Assembly (NCBI GenBank): GCA_051294375.1
Contig: CM119265.1
Span: 2,084,311-2,148,310, forward strand
DNA length: 64,000 nt
Direction of reading: 5' to 3'
From: Paraspadella gotoi
Taxonomy: Eukaryota; Chaetognatha
Part shown: piece after piece, positions 8,708 through 20,469 of the stretch
Layout of the letters: each line of letters starts with the position of its first letter
How positions within the stretch are numbered: the first letter of the stretch is position 1
The notes under the pieces: model-generated
Told to the model about the DNA's origin: nothing
The model's database searches: none
The model's input: the letters and a program-made list of their open reading frames with translations, nothing else
Translations under genes and position numbers: made by a program

Positions 8708-11568
8708 AGAATTCGGCGGGTAAATCTCGATCCTTTCGCCAACTTTCCTCCAGATCGTAGAGAAAGACCTCGGCGGAGACGGCGCCGGCCCAAGGGCCTC
8801 GTCCGCCGACGAGAAGGAGACGCGACGAGGAGATGGGCGAGAGGGTGTGGTTGGCGAGCTGCTTGGGGAGGCCGAGCTCGAGGCTGGACCAGGAGGATGT
8901 GGAGTGATCGAGGAGGTGGAAGTCGTTCAGGCGGCTGGATATATCAAGACGGAGAGGGGAGGGGGAGGCGATCATTCGCGGTAAGCAGCTGATCAGATTA
9001 ATTAATTAATAAATTAAATAATTAATTAATATTAATTTTTTTTATTTGCATCAAAATCGTTTTCCAAAATGTCTCGCCTCTCAATCACAATACAACAAAC
9101 TCGATCACAAAATTAATTAATTAATAAATTAATTATAAAATAATTAATTAATTACTAACTTATTACTAATTATTTAATACCGCTTGAATTTAAATTTAAT
9201 ATTTAAAGAAAAAAAAGCATAATCAAATAGCGAATTAGATTTTTGTTTTTTTAATTTTAATTCATTTCCACTTGGACGATTCCATCGAATCTTGATTTCC
9301 TGCTCAACTTTCCTACCCACATACAAAATTTTAAGTCAATCGCCCAATCCACTAAGGAGTAATTGGCGTTCAAAGCTAACGACTGACGGACAGACGTACG
9401 GACGGACGGACGGACGGACATCAATTTTTCCGCATAATTTATCATAATTCAATGTTCTGAGATGATGTAGGTGTTTTACCGATAAGATTTAGGGATGGGA
9501 CCGACGGACCGACAATGTGAATTATAGAGCCCATCATTATCATATTAATGAATTGAAATTTGAATATTTAAAAATTTGATATTAAGTAAAATATAAAATA
9601 TTAAAAAAATTTCAAAATTAATATAATGAAATTGGTACAACCTATATAAAAATTATCCATCCATTTAATAAATAAGCTATCTTGTCCCTGACTTTGGACA
9701 GGCTTTGGTGGTTTAAGGCCTCCATCACACTTGCAAGATAATAACATAACAGGTTTCTGCAAGCTTTTAATCAAGCCTCTCTCACAGACTTGTTTATTCA
9801 CTCCCAGTGAACCTAGCTTCCTTATAATGTAATTCGTAAGAAGGAAAAACTTAAATTTATTCTTCTATGTAACATCTATATATCTAGTCAATATCTAACT
9901 TACCCTCTCGTTCTCCTAAACAACGCCGCCTTGCCCCACCCATCCAACTCCTCAGTCCTCACCCTTGCTCCCCGATCCCGCCGTGGAGGAAGACCCTCTC
10001 CCCCAAGACCGCGACGGCGAAGTTGAACCGCGGGGAAGGGGAAGACCCCGTCGTTGGATGGAGGGCGAAAGATCGAAGGGCTGGAGTGAAGCGGACGAGT
10101 TGATCCGTGAAGAAGAGGCGAGGGTCGGGGGGCCATTCAACCCACCGTCCGCCGAGGAGGGTGGGGCTGGAGACAGACAAGGGGAAGGGGGTTGGCTGGT
10201 CATCAGAAAATTATTTTATTAAGTTGCGCTTAAGTTAAGCCTTAGCGTTCAATCTTTCACTTGCTCATCGGAAACAATTTATAACATACCTCCCTAATAC
10301 TTTTAATTGATAATGTTGAAAAACTAACTAGCTTTAGAGAAAGAATAAAAACATGTTCGACTCTGGTTTAACTTTAACGTCAAGACAACATCAGACCACA
10401 AAAAAAAAGAAGTAAAATTTAAAAAAAGAAAGCACAAAGTCAAACGAGGCAATATTATTATTGTTATTATTACAAATGATTTATTGCCAACCGATCAATC
10501 AATCATTCCCGCCATACCCGATCCCCTCGTCCCCCGCGGGTCCGAATCCTCCGAAAAAGAAGACGTCATCCCCGTACGTCCACCCGCGGTGTCCGTGTCT
10601 CGCCGTCGGCACCACTTCCGGCGTCACTCGCTCGAAGGTCCCGTCGATTCGGAGAGCGAAGACGCTGTTGACGACGCCTCGCAGGCCGAAGCCGCCAAAG
10701 ATGAAGAGCCGTTCGTCAAGGGCGGCGAAGGCAGCATCGGAAGTCTCCGGAGGGATGTCGCCTTTGGCCGAAGTTCGTCGCCAAGCCACGGAGTCGTCGT
10801 CGACGTCGAAAGAGAAGACGACGTTGGTTGGGAGAAAGTGAGAATGGCCGAGTTGACGTGGAGACGATGACTGAAGAGGGCGTTTGCGGTTTGGCAGGTT
10901 GGGGGGAGGGGATGGAAGGTTGATTTTTTTTTTTATCTTTTTTCTTTGCTTCTTTTCCTTTCTTTTTTTACTTCTTTTTCTTTATTCAATTTTTTTCTTT
11001 CTATCCTTCTTTCTTTTTTTCCTTTTCTGTCTGTATTTCCTTTTCTTTATTTCATTTTCTTTATTTCTTCAATTCTTTTCTTTCTACCCCTTCTTTATTT
11101 TTTTCCTTTTCTGTCTTTATTTCATTTTCTTTATTTCTCTTTCTTTCTTCAATTCTTTTCTTTCTACCCTTCTTTCTTTTTTTATTTTTCTGTCTTTATT
11201 TCATTTTCTTTTCTTTTCTTTCTCTTTCTGCCTCGATTTTTATTTTCTTTCTTAACTTAATTTTTCCCAGTCTCCCTAAGCCCAATTCTCATCCCTCTTC
11301 CTAAGCCCAATCTCTTTCCCACCCAATAAAACCCTCCAGAGCCCAACCTCCTTGAGCTGTTTCTGATTCCCGCCCCAAAATAGAATTCTCGTCCCGAGTT
11401 GCGCCGCCACGAAGCCGTCGCCTCCAAAGAACCTCTTCGCCCTTTTCCACTTTCGACGAGGGATTGGAGGGGAAGGGATGAGACGGAGAGGGAGTGGATC
11501 TGAGAGAGAGAGAGAGAGAGACGCTTTGGTTAAACTTTACAGATGTGGGCCATCGTGGACGTTTCCAT
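8520..11568 (-). CDS. KLHDC1/2-like kelch-repeat protein (probable CUL2 ubiquitin-ligase substrate receptor)
   Basis: Five minus-strand exons, all phase-consistent: 11541-11568, 11348-11499, 10518-10870, 9963-10166, 8520-8988 (1206 nt, 401 aa; vertebrate KLHDC2 is about 406). Kelch hallmarks in order: GTRILFWGGN; VFSFDVDDDSVAW; GDIPPETS; ERLFIFGGFG; GDDVFFFGGFG; GERVFLHGG; RLNDFHLLDHSTSSW; RLLLVGGRG; KLFCVGG; HPDHILVFDLG-stop. Order and spacing follow the KLHDC1/2 propeller. Known: KLHDC2 is a nuclear CUL2 adaptor recognising C-terminal Gly-Gly degrons. Inference: the same role here. Odd: the last exon holds a perfect CCG array (8653-8706, + strand) encoding about 20 consecutive Gly. The first two exons rest on splice logic, so the N-terminal 30 residues are uncertain. 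Introns hold (TTA)n, an R1 repeat and a GGAC repeat. Confidence 0.86.
8653..8706. repeat. (CCG)n trinucleotide array inside a kelch exon
   Basis: About 18 perfect CCG units in frame in the last exon of the kelch gene, read as poly-Gly on the minus strand. It falls in a loop region between two kelch blades, so it can be tolerated structurally. Confidence 0.97.
9250..9530 (-). repeat. Interspersed repeat with GGAC array, copy 1
   Basis: Contains (GGAC)n at about 9396-9420 and GGACCGACGGACCGACAATGTGAATTATAG. In reverse complement it matches 39475-39680. Lies in the kelch gene intron between exons 4 and 5. Confidence 0.7.
9628..9835 (-). repeat. Interspersed repeat R1 (copy in kelch intron)
   Basis: About 200-bp dispersed repeat. 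Consensus ends read GATAGGGAAGCCAGG at one side and ATATTGGTTGTACCAATTTCAT at the other, with an internal AAGCCTGTCCAAAGTCAGGG block. Other copies are listed separately. No coding capacity; SINE or MITE class undecided. Confidence 0.8.
10928..11260. repeat. T/C-rich low-complexity tract
   Basis: About 330 bp of TTTC/TTCT-rich sequence in an intron of the kelch gene. The Phe/Leu/Ser-rich open frames through it are composition artefacts. Confidence 0.85.
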
Positions 11569-11584
11569 CTCTCGTACTTGCAAA

Positions 11585-11585
11585 G

Positions 11586-11654
<69 letters not shown>

Positions 11655-11655
11655 G
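11585..11655. repeat. (TTA)n microsatellite
   Basis: More than 20 uninterrupted ATT units immediately upstream of the candidate first exon of the kelch gene, hence in its promoter-proximal region. It creates poly-Tyr, poly-Ile and poly-Asn pseudo-frames. Confidence 0.97.
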
Positions 11656-11717
11656 TTATGCAAGTTTTGAAATTATTAAGTATTCTCTGCTTCGGCATGA
11701 AGGGAATATATTATTAA

Positions 11718-11865
11718 AATTGCTATAACCAATATAAAAAATCATTTAATAAACAAGCTATCTTTTTCCTGACTTTGGTCAGGCTTTGGTGGTTTAAGGC
11801 CGCCATCACTCTTACAAGATAATGACATAGCAGGTCCCTGTCAGCTTTCAAGCAAGACTTTCTGT
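11718..11865 (-). repeat. Interspersed repeat R1 (3' part)
   Basis: Reverse-strand copy of R1: the reverse complement of AAGATAGCTTGTTTATTAAATG, CAAAGTCAGG and CTTGTAAGAGTGATGGCGG is recognisable. It separates the kelch and acidic-protein genes. Confidence 0.75.
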
Positions 11866-11991
11866 AATATAAATATTAAGTATTAATATTAATAAAAAAT
11901 CGCGTACCGGTGCCAGTCGAAGGTAAATCGAAAAAGTTAAGCGAGAGAAATTCTTCGGTAGGAATCCAATCTGGTTAAAAAAATAAAAAAT

Positions 11992-14329
11992 TCAATCCTT
12001 AAAAATCCACATTATGATCCTTATATATTGTTTTTTTTTTTTAAATGAGACGAAACCATTGTCAGCGCCCTCTGTTGGCGACGGTGATGGAGGCGGTTCT
12101 GGTGGCGGTGCCGGCGGCGGTGGAGGTGCTGGCGGCGGCGGCGGTGCTGGTGGCGGTGCTGGCGGCAGTGGCGGTGCTGGCGGCGGTGGCGGTGCTGGCG
12201 GCAGTGCTGCCGACGTCGGTATAGTCGGAGTCTCGCCCGCCGTAGAGAGCTCCGGTAGAGGAGGCGTTTCAACTAAGATGGAAAATCGTAACAATAAATT
12301 GAGAACAATAAAAACAACATTATCTTCAGTCGACGTGGACGTAGTTCTGTTTGCTCACGTGATTACACTGGTTTGAAACTCATGCATAAGAAGCACTTAC
12401 CTTATAACACTACCAAGCTTCATTTGCACTTACCAACGAAAACGTGACTCGTCCTCACCGTATTCTATCGTGTCCGCTCTCACTCCCAGCGGCGACACTC
12501 GTTCCGTTTCAAGCTCCGCTCGTTCTCCTTCTTCCAAAGTCTCTCTCTTCTTCACATTTTTGCTTCGTCTCCCCTTTTTCCAATCGCGAAATCTTTGCAA
12601 CATTTCTCTGATCCCGGACGCCGACCAACTCATGCAGCTGTCGACCTTTATGTCGTCGTCGTCGTCGTCGTCGACGTCGTCATCGGCGGCTGCCGAGTTC
12701 TTCGCCAAATAGACCGATTCCATGTCGTCGTCGGGATGATGATGATGAAGATGATGACGATCATCCGGAACCGATCGAGTTTCTTCCGATGAAGACGAAG
12801 TCAACGGCTTCTTTCCGCCCATCGCAACGAGGGCCTCCTCCTCCTCTTCTTCCTCCTCCTCCTCAGCATCGTCAAATGCCATCTCCTTCAGATTGGCCCG
12901 GATGTTCTGCATGCTTTCGATCACGATCGACATCTCGTCCAAAACTCCGCGGATTTTTCTTCTCATCCTCATCAACTTTTTCTCCGTCGATTTGAGACGA
13001 AAATCGAAGCCACCGTCTCTGATGGAGTCGAGACGGTTGCACCACTGGACGATCATCTCGGGGAACTCGCTTTTTTTTAGGGGGGGGGAAGCGGAGAAGA
13101 AACTATTACTTATTCGCTAATCTTTGGTGATTGTGAGCAATGTGAATTGCGGTGTGTAATTCCGCGGGTTCTTGCACATTGAAAATGATTAATCGTAGTT
13201 ATACTTATAATTTTATTCGCTAATAATGTTTGTTTGCTGATAAAGAAAGTGTTGTGAAACTCAGCTCGTCCCATTGGCTTGGACAGCTAAGTATTCGTTC
13301 ACCAACCGTGAGTTCTGGGTTCAATCCCCTCACGGTCACGCTGGTTAAAGTGTAAACACGCCAGTGACATGGGGTTGTCCAAAGCCCTGAGCGCCAGCTG
13401 TCGAGAGATGCCTCACACCCCGGGCATCGCACAATGTGTGTGTGTGTGTGTGTGTGTGTGACACACATGTCTCCCCGTTGCCAAAGCGTAACAGAATCTT
13501 TGTAAATTCGCCAGACGGTGTCGACAGCTCGGGCTACCACGGACAACCAGCGGATACCTACCTGAAAAAGATTTCGACAAACTTCAGCCTCATCCACTCG
13601 AAATTGGCATGGCATTCTTGCCTCGACATTCTCGTCCTGTCTGGATGACATGTCTCGTTTCTCTTGGATCTCATTGCGTCGTTGGCTTCTTTGATTCCAT
13701 GGGAAACGTTGACTTGTTTCGTCAAATGAATGAAGAAGGTGCAATCCATCTTCGAGTAAATTGGGATTTCCTGTCCCTTCGCTGAAAGGAAATATGAAAA
13801 CCCATATAAAAAAAATATAAATTGATTTATTAAATAAGCTCCTAACTTTGGTGAGTTAAGGCATCCCTTGCCAGACCGTGCAAGCTTTCAAGCAAGACTC
13901 TCTCGCAGTCTAGTTTATTATATACCAAAGCGCCTGGTTCGATATCGATGAAGTCGTTAAATGTTTCCATATTTTAATTTAATTAAATATTTCAGTGGCG
14001 TTAATTATTCAACATGGACGAGAGAGAGAGAAAGAGAGAGAGAGAGAAAGAAAGACGGTTCCATTGTTGAACTAACCTGCGTGCGTCGTTAAAAGCCTTA
14101 GCTTTAAACTTTTGAAAAACTGATATTTTTCGATGACTTCGTAATTTTCTTGGCACCAGTCCGTCCAGAGGTTTCCGTCGTTCCATTCTCTCCCGAGTTG
14201 ACGACAAATGAACAAGCGATAAAAATCTCTGTACATATTTGGAACTTCGTACAGAATCGCGCAGGCGAATCTCAGTTGATTTATTGAATCCGCGTCCAAC
14301 GGGACGATTTTATTTGATCGAGTGGACAT
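11992..14329 (-). CDS. Unrecognised acidic protein with coiled-coil segment and proline-rich tail
   Basis: Four phase-consistent minus-strand exons: 14077-14329, 13562-13781, 12459-13069, 11992-12272 (1365 nt, about 454 aa from the ATG at 14329; more 5' coding sequence is possible because the frame stays open to 14407). Exon 1 is helical (LRFACAILYEVPNMYRDF). Exon 2 is helical and basic. Exon 3 opens with a helix (MIVQWCNRLDSIRDGGFDF), then carries a Glu run (11 E in 12), a Ser run, a His run and an Asp run. Exon 4 is a Pro/Ala array (PPAPPPPPAP) ending in a basic stretch. An alternative donor GTAAGT at 12433 would shift the frame and terminate early in the next exon. The exon 3 WCNRLDSIRDGGF helix loosely recalls CINP, too weakly to name. 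No function is assigned. Homopolymer runs come from GAC/GAG/CCN arrays. Confidence 0.68.
12095..12212. repeat. GGCGGTGCT-type coding minisatellite
   Basis: Degenerate 9- to 12-bp repeat (GGTGCTGGCGGC) in the last exon of the acidic-protein gene. It encodes Pro-Ala runs on the minus strand. Confidence 0.85.
13280..13495 (+). repeat. SINE family B, copy 2, with (TG)n
   Basis: tRNA-like head with a B-box-like GGTTCAATCCC near 13319, then the body shared with 8215-8390, interrupted by a (TG)n tract at 13434-13460. It sits in an intron of the acidic-protein gene. Confidence 0.65.
13795..13945 (-). repeat. Interspersed repeat R1, partial
   Basis: Minus-strand R1 fragment (AAATAAGCTCCTAACTTTGG, then a GCAAGCTTTCAAGCAAGACT block) in the intron between exons 1 and 2 of the acidic-protein gene. 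Confidence 0.7.
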
Positions 14330-14407
14330 CTCAGAAAAGAGTCGAATGGTGATTCTGGAACGGGTCACATTGTCTCGGGTATCTCGGGCGTGGTCAATGA
14401 CAAGTCT

Positions 14408-16110
14408 TTACTGGCATTTTGTTATGGGTGTAAAACAGTAAAGTTCAGTTCGGTTCATTAGATTGTCAATTGATTATTGGCGATTGGAGTGAAATTGACT
14501 TGAATTTTCTGACGTTTATGGATATTATCGAAAAGAAAATTTTGGAAGGGAAGCTATGAAAAATGAAGTCCGATTTTTTTTAGATGATTTATAATTGTAA
14601 AAAAACTATTATCATGTATATATTTTTATAATGAGTTGACCGGTTTTGTAGTTCCTCCAGAAAGATCAAAATCGCGTGTCTTCGGCGTCGTCGTCGTCGT
14701 CGTCATAAGGGTTGTCGTTGTCATGGTTTGATATGAATTAATTAAAATAACACTAACATCCTTCCCCCATTACATTATTAAATGAATGGATAATTTTTAT
14801 ATTGGTTGTACCAATTTCATAAAATTCAGCTCCTTGTATTTTGATGCTAGTGCGGAGTACAATATAGTATTCCCCGATCTAATACTTAAGGGAGTGGTCT
14901 TTTCATACAATTGAAACATTCTTTGAAATATTATACCACTTCATTGATAGGGAAGCCAGGTTCACTGGGAGTGAATAAATAAGACTGTGAGAGAGTCTTG
15001 ATTGAAAGCTTGCAGAAACCTGCTATGTTATTATCTTGTAAGTGTGATGGAGGCCTTAAACCACCAAAGCCTGTCCAAAGTCAGGGACAAGATAGCTTAT
15101 TTATTAAATGAATGGATAATTTTTATATTGGTTGTACCAATTTCATAATAAACATAAAACAAATAAATAAATCTAATATGTATGTGAATCACATTAAAGA
15201 TTGCAAGATAAGTATTATTTATGAAAGGAATGGATAATTTTATATTGGTTGTACCAATTTCTTTAAACTTATATATTCGTTTTAAAAATGATTCTAGTAT
15301 AAAGAAATGTTTGAACTTTGCATCAAATCTGAAAGGATTATATGATCTTTTTCTAACGTGTTCCTTGTTTTTTTCATCTCAATGACAAACGGGCGGATGG
15401 ACGGACGGACGGAAATTTATTTCATTTCCGGTCAAATGAGATTTTGATTAAATCCGATATCTTTTGGAAAGAGAGATTTCCTTCTTCTTAGAAAGAGAGA
15501 GAGAGAAAGAAAGAAAGAAAGAAACATAGTGAGAGAGAGAGTGGGGGCAAGGGACTAGAGTCATCAAAAATTAACAATTAATTCAAAAGGAATTTAAAAT
15601 TTAAACAATCTACTTCATCATGAACTCATACTGTCATAGAAAGTCTATTTTGATATTAATTTGGAGAGAAATGTCTAATATGAATGGTTGTCGATAATTC
15701 TCGGTATCATTCAGATCAAATTTATTGTCCCGATATCTGCAACAATTTGACACAACCTATGAATGTTTGTTGAATTCTTGAGTTAAGTTTCAGTTAGTGA
15801 ACTCGAACTAAAATGTTTTTGCGAAAGGAAAGATAAAGTTTGAAAGAGAGAAATAAAAGGGAAGAAAAAATGTAAATGAAATTAAACTCATTGCGGTGGA
15901 TGAAGCTATGCATATAAAATTTAACGTTATTACTTAATTTACTTTTAATTTGAATGTCCGCGGTTATGAACGATCTGTAGATGATTTAAAATTTCATTGA
16001 ACCGAAGAACTCGAGAAAAGCCAATTAAAAAAAAAAGTGAAAAATGATTGGAATGAAAAGATTAAATTGGAAAGGAATGAAAAACGTAAGAATTAATTAA
16101 ATTATAATTT
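14408..16110. other. Repeat-rich intergenic region
   Basis: Besides the R1 copies it holds a (GTC)n tract (about 14682-14703), a (GGAC)n tract near 15398 and (GA)n/(GAAA)n near 15491-15540. I see no exon with convincing coding structure. Confidence 0.55.
14780..15265 (+). repeat. R1 repeat cluster (one near-full copy plus two 3' ends)
   Basis: The best-preserved R1 copy runs from about 14905 (ATTGAAACATTCTTTGAAAT) to 15147 (TTGGTTGTACCAATTTCATA). The same 3' terminal 45 bp also occurs alone at about 14778-14825 and 15217-15262, so the 3' end is tandemly reiterated. Confidence 0.8.
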
Positions 16111-16121
16111 GGTCGGAATCC

Positions 16122-16350
16122 ACGGTTAAGGATTTAAGATTTAGGGATTTAGTTAAGGATTTAAGATTTAGGGATTTAGTTAAGGATTTAAGATTTAGGG
16201 ATTTAGTTAAGGATTTAAGATTTAGGGATTTAGTTAAGGATTTAAGATTTAGGGATTTAGTTAAGGATTTAAGATTTAGGGATTTAGTTAAGGATTTAAG
16301 ATTTAGGGAATTAGTTAAGGATTTAAGATTCAGGGATGTAGTTAAGGATT
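16122..16350. repeat. 27-bp minisatellite (about 8 copies)
   Basis: Tandem array, unit GTTAAGGATTTAAGATTTAG plus GGATTTA, highly homogeneous with drift at the right edge. The unit length is a multiple of three, so an open frame persists on the minus strand as a Leu-Lys-Ser-Leu-Thr repeat. It has no start context or family resemblance and is not called as a gene. Confidence 0.95.
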
Positions 16351-16880
16351 GGTTACTAACCAATGGTTATTTGGTTAGTTTGTCTTATGTCTTAGTTTAC
16401 GGATTATGAATTATATTTAAGGAATGAGGTTATTGTATAGAGTTAAGTATTAAGAATAAGGAAAACGATTCGAGAAACGGTAATGAATTAGATTATAAGT
16501 TTTAAGTGGTAAAGTTCGAGATTAAGGTTACCGTTTTGTGAAAGAAGAATGTTATGAAAAAGGGCGCTTTTGGAAAATATAAAGAGTTAATATTATAACA
16601 AAAAATTATACATATAATTAAATAATATGAATAATAAAATTTAAAATATTAATATTATAAAATATAAAAAAGTACAAAATAAATTTTGCAATTTTCATGG
16701 GCGTCTTTTCCCTTCTTCTCTCCCTTTTCTATTTTCTCTCTTTTCTTTTTTCTTTCCTCCACTTTTTCTCAGAAGGAAAGATTTCGACGTTATCTCCTTC
16801 CTCTTATAGTCTCTTCATCCTCCTCTTCCTCCTCCTCTTCCTCCTCCCCTCGTTGCCTCCTCTTCCTCTTCCTCGTCAGG

Positions 16881-17702
16881 ATGGTTTTCCTCGCGAATCT
16901 CCTCGTCCTAATCCTCCAGTTCGAGGCTCGACGCGCTTTGGAGTGGCAAAAGGTGACTGGAGAGTGAATAGAGCTATAACTAAGTATAACCACAGTTTTG
17001 ACCAATCTTTGGCTTTATTTAGTTGCCCCGTGAGTCACTTCGGGAGGTCGGTCTGTCTGCTCAAAACTTGGTTAATACTACATAATTTTGATATGAAAAC
17101 AAAATAGTTTTGTGAAGATTAATTTTTTTTTGTTTCTAAAAAATTGTTTTTTATTAATAAAACTTTTTATTTTAAAATTTATAACAGCCTTATCAATTAT
17201 CATTTATCAGTTATCAATTATCAGTTATCATTTATCATAATGTTATTTTGATTAAAACTTGAGAGATGTGGTGTAATATATTGTGAATATATTTTATACT
17301 TGTACAATGTACAGTTCGGGGATCTTGTGAAAATTCACATGACCAGAAAGTCAGTGAATATGTTGTGAAGAGATAAGGGTTTATTAAAGGTGGCTTATTA
17401 AAGATTTGATACTTGTTTAATTACGCAATTAGAAAGTTAAGTCAATATAGTTCGAGTAATTCTTATTTATTTTATTAAGACTTCACAAATAAGTAATTAG
17501 CCATAAGATGTATTTTGCGCTTATGTTATATTCGTATTCAGTATTTTTGAATGTTTAGAGTCAACACGGCGCAATTTCTTAATTTTTCCTGTTGTTTAAA
17601 TTAGTTAAGCAACGCCTCCGATCGAAAACTCACTTTAGTCATCGGAGTCGCGTGGATGCCGACCCTTTATCTCTTCGGATTGGCAATGACCTTGAAGTGT
17701 CG
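16881..17702 (+). CDS. Candidate 5' exons of a secreted or membrane protein (weak)
   Basis: The ATG at 16881 opens 24 codons (MVFLANLLVLILQFEARRAL, then EWQK) with a signal-peptide-like core and ends at the donor AAAAG|GTGACT (16952). A phase-compatible second block at 17605-17702 (acceptor AAATTAG, donor CG|GTAAGAAA) encodes a Ser/Asn stretch and a hydrophobic segment (VAWMPTLYLFGLAM). No continuation is found before the hAT-like element at 19604. The LicD exon at 24914 needs phase 1, whereas this block exits in phase 2, so direct joining is not possible. It could be the start of a gene whose other exons I miss, or chance. Confidence 0.3.
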
Positions 17703-18794
17703 GTAAGAAAGAACGACCCCTATTTTCCGAAAGCTTACCATTTCAACTTGAATTAAGAATTAAATTCTTTTTTTGGTTTAAAGATGCATTAGACTTAGAG
17801 GTAGGGATTAGTTTAGGGTTAGGGATAAGGGTTAGAGATCAGCTTAAATTAGGTAATAGTGTTATAAAATAATTTCTGCAACCACCCCTTTTTATTATAA
17901 AAATATAAAGAAAACGAGTCTTTGGGTCTTTAGGTACTGGAGTTACTGGCGTTAACACTTTATTATTTAAATCCTGAAGTCCACTGGAGTCCGTCTCCTG
18001 GGGCGAGTTTAATTAAAATTTAACCTGAAATAGAACCAAAATACAAATTCAATGATGATATCTATTATTAATCCTAACTCTATATCTATTTTTATATATG
18101 CACAGTAAAAATTGTGTCCCAATGATACTGTCGGTTAACTTTTACATATAGTGCGGAACTGTGTTATTAAATCTTATTTCTGAGATAATGTCAAAGAGAA
18201 GTTCTTACCATTTATGATACTATATTTCGAATTCAATTTTTATCAATTTTTTTTTTACAAAACATTCAATTAAAATGAGACCTAGTTTTTTTATTTTTTT
18301 ATTTTTAAATTATGTTTTATATTTTATTTAAAAAAATATATAGAAAAATGTTTTGAATTGATATAAACTATTCAAATTTTAATTCTGTATAAAATAAGTG
18401 CATTACTAAAAATAGAAATACATTTATTAAAAAAAATTAATAAAAATATATTAACTATTTTGATATTTAAATTCTATTATTTCAAGTTTTGAGCGATTGA
18501 ATCATTAAACCAGAACAAAATGGTTGATATTTATTAAATAATTTATTATTAAATCATGTATCATAATATGAACAAGATGAGTAGATAATTTTAAAAAGAA
18601 TAAATATTGCATTATAAAAGCTATGTAGCTAAAAATTTGAGGTTGTTGGTCACTTTCTTTCATTTAAGGAAACGATTTAAAAGATTATTTAATAAATATT
18701 ATAAAAAATATTAATTAGATATTAAAAAATATATAATTTATTAAAATTTAAAAAAAAATCATAATATTATCCTTTCTTTGCGTTGCGATGTAGA
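17703..18794. other. AT-rich non-coding region
   Basis: Nothing supported. GTTAGGGATTAG-like degenerate motifs lie near 17812-17850. The rest is A/T-rich with no open frame of note. Confidence 0.55.
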
Positions 18795-18933
18795 TTTAGA
18801 GAAAAACAAAGTTTTTATTTTTGTCAAATGTCAAAGCGCTGATGATGGCTCGAACTAGAGTCAAAACATGTCCGTGATTGTACAAATAAAATCATTGTTT
18901 GTAACAAAAATAAAAACTTTGTTTTTCTCTAAA
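18795..18933 (+). ncRNA. Degenerate hammerhead-ribozyme-like motif within a 30-bp inverted repeat
   Basis: CTGATGA at 18839-18845 is followed by a stem II hairpin (GGCTC/GAGTC), then AAAAC (consensus GAAAC), the two-base loop AT and GTC ending at 18872. This is a type-I hammerhead layout with a minimal stem III, but G12 is changed to A, a position known to be critical, so it is probably inactive. Perfect 30-bp inverted repeats flank it at 18795-18824 and 18904-18933 (core GAAAAACAAAGTTTTTATTT), giving a snap-back structure. Likely a relic of a ribozyme-bearing retroelement. Confidence 0.55.
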
Positions 18934-19108
18934 AAAACTCATGAAAAAAATTTTTTACCAATTACTTTATGTATTAACTACAGGAGTTTGCTTTGTTTAA
19001 TTTGTAAAATTAAGGTATCCTACGAAATGGTCCATACTCGTGCGCATATTCATGATAATAAATTCAAGTTTTTCGATCTTGTATAGGAAGTAGTAAGCTA
19101 TTATTGTA

Positions 19109-19388
19109 GTCGGGCATGGCAAAGTTCACCCCGCCTCTAAGAATGACACCTTCAGTCCTGACCCGGTGGCTCATTGAGTAAAGCCATCAGCTCATGATCA
19201 CTAGGTACCGGGTTCAATCCCAACCCGGTACCTACCCTGCGGGAAGTGTGAGGACGGCCGTAAGCCGCCTTGGGGGCGTGGAAAACCCTCAAGCCTGGTT
19301 CCAAGCCCAGGACCCGTTCCATAGCTGCAAGAGGGGGTTAAAGAAGTTATGGATAGTCATCTTCAGCCCACTTAGCGCCTTATCCACA
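19109..19388 (+). repeat. tRNA-derived SINE, family A, copy 2
   Basis: Near-identical to 61-345, with a better T-stem: the CCGGG before GTTCAATCC is matched by AACCCGG after it. It ends just before the hAT-like element at 19604. Confidence 0.78.
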
Positions 19389-20469
19389 TTATTAACCGAC
19401 AGTACACTGTATCTCGGTTCCGATTGTGCCCACGATCCATCCGCAAATCTTTCCAGAGTCCCAAGCCCTCGCGGTCTCGTGGTCGGACTTTTTCGCCACG
19501 GAATCTGCATCATCCTAATGATGGGAATAGGATTCGCCGCTGGCTTCAGCCTATTCTGTCAATCTCTCTCGAGGGAATGGTTTTTGGACCTGAATTATGA
19601 TTAGAGCTATGGGCTCGTTCGAATCGAAGTTCCGATCAAAGATTCCTTTATATTTCACTTCTATTCAAAACTGCATAGTCAAGCCCATATAAATTATATC
19701 ATATGGGTAGATTTCGAAAGCTTGGCGTCTGGGAAGCCAACGCAGGTAGAGCGCGATCGAAATTCCCATTTTATCATGCCCAAAAATGGTATTTAAATGA
19801 ACTGGTCGAACCGTTTTTTCCCTTTTCCCAAAAACCTGCTTGATCTTTTTGTAAAATAGAAAACATACACTATCAGTACGGTTTCGGATAGCTTATTGCT
19901 TCTCTACTAGATAAAAAAAGAAAAGTTTAATATCTTGCAATCTTGCATGCTTGAATAAAGAATCAAATGAACTGGTTTTTTATGTGAAAACTGCATAGTC
20001 AAGCCTTCAATTTTTTTGTTCTAAGACCATCGAAAGAAACTGTATTGTTTTTACTATCTGTTTCAGGTAGAGCGCGGGGGTAAATTTAGAGAGTTTATAT
20101 TAAATTTAGAGCAAATAGAAAGGATATCAAGTTTTTGCACGCTAAAAGCTTTTTTAAGCGCGTTCCGTCTGTATTGAAAATGGTGGCGTAGGTTATCCAA
20201 TGAGGACATCAATTAAAAATAAGCATTGATCATGCGCGATCCGGGCCAGATAAATACCATATTTCAACATGGCTTTACCGTATTTTTACATTTTAGAACG
20301 CGGTCTGTATGAAATGTTTTGAATTTCACGCCCGTGATATTGGCATTCTAGGCGTGTTTGTCCCTTGTTAGTCTCTTTATCTTATCTCTTGAAGAGACAT
20401 TTATTATTGTTATGTGATAGTACAACACCGTTCAATAAAATCTTAAAAGCAATAGGGATCGAGCCTACT

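Noticed and set aside
17812-17850. Telomere-like TTAGGG/TTAGG motifs (also degenerate GGTTAGG near 43805-43920)
   Set aside because: Irregular spacing and few copies; not an interstitial telomeric array.
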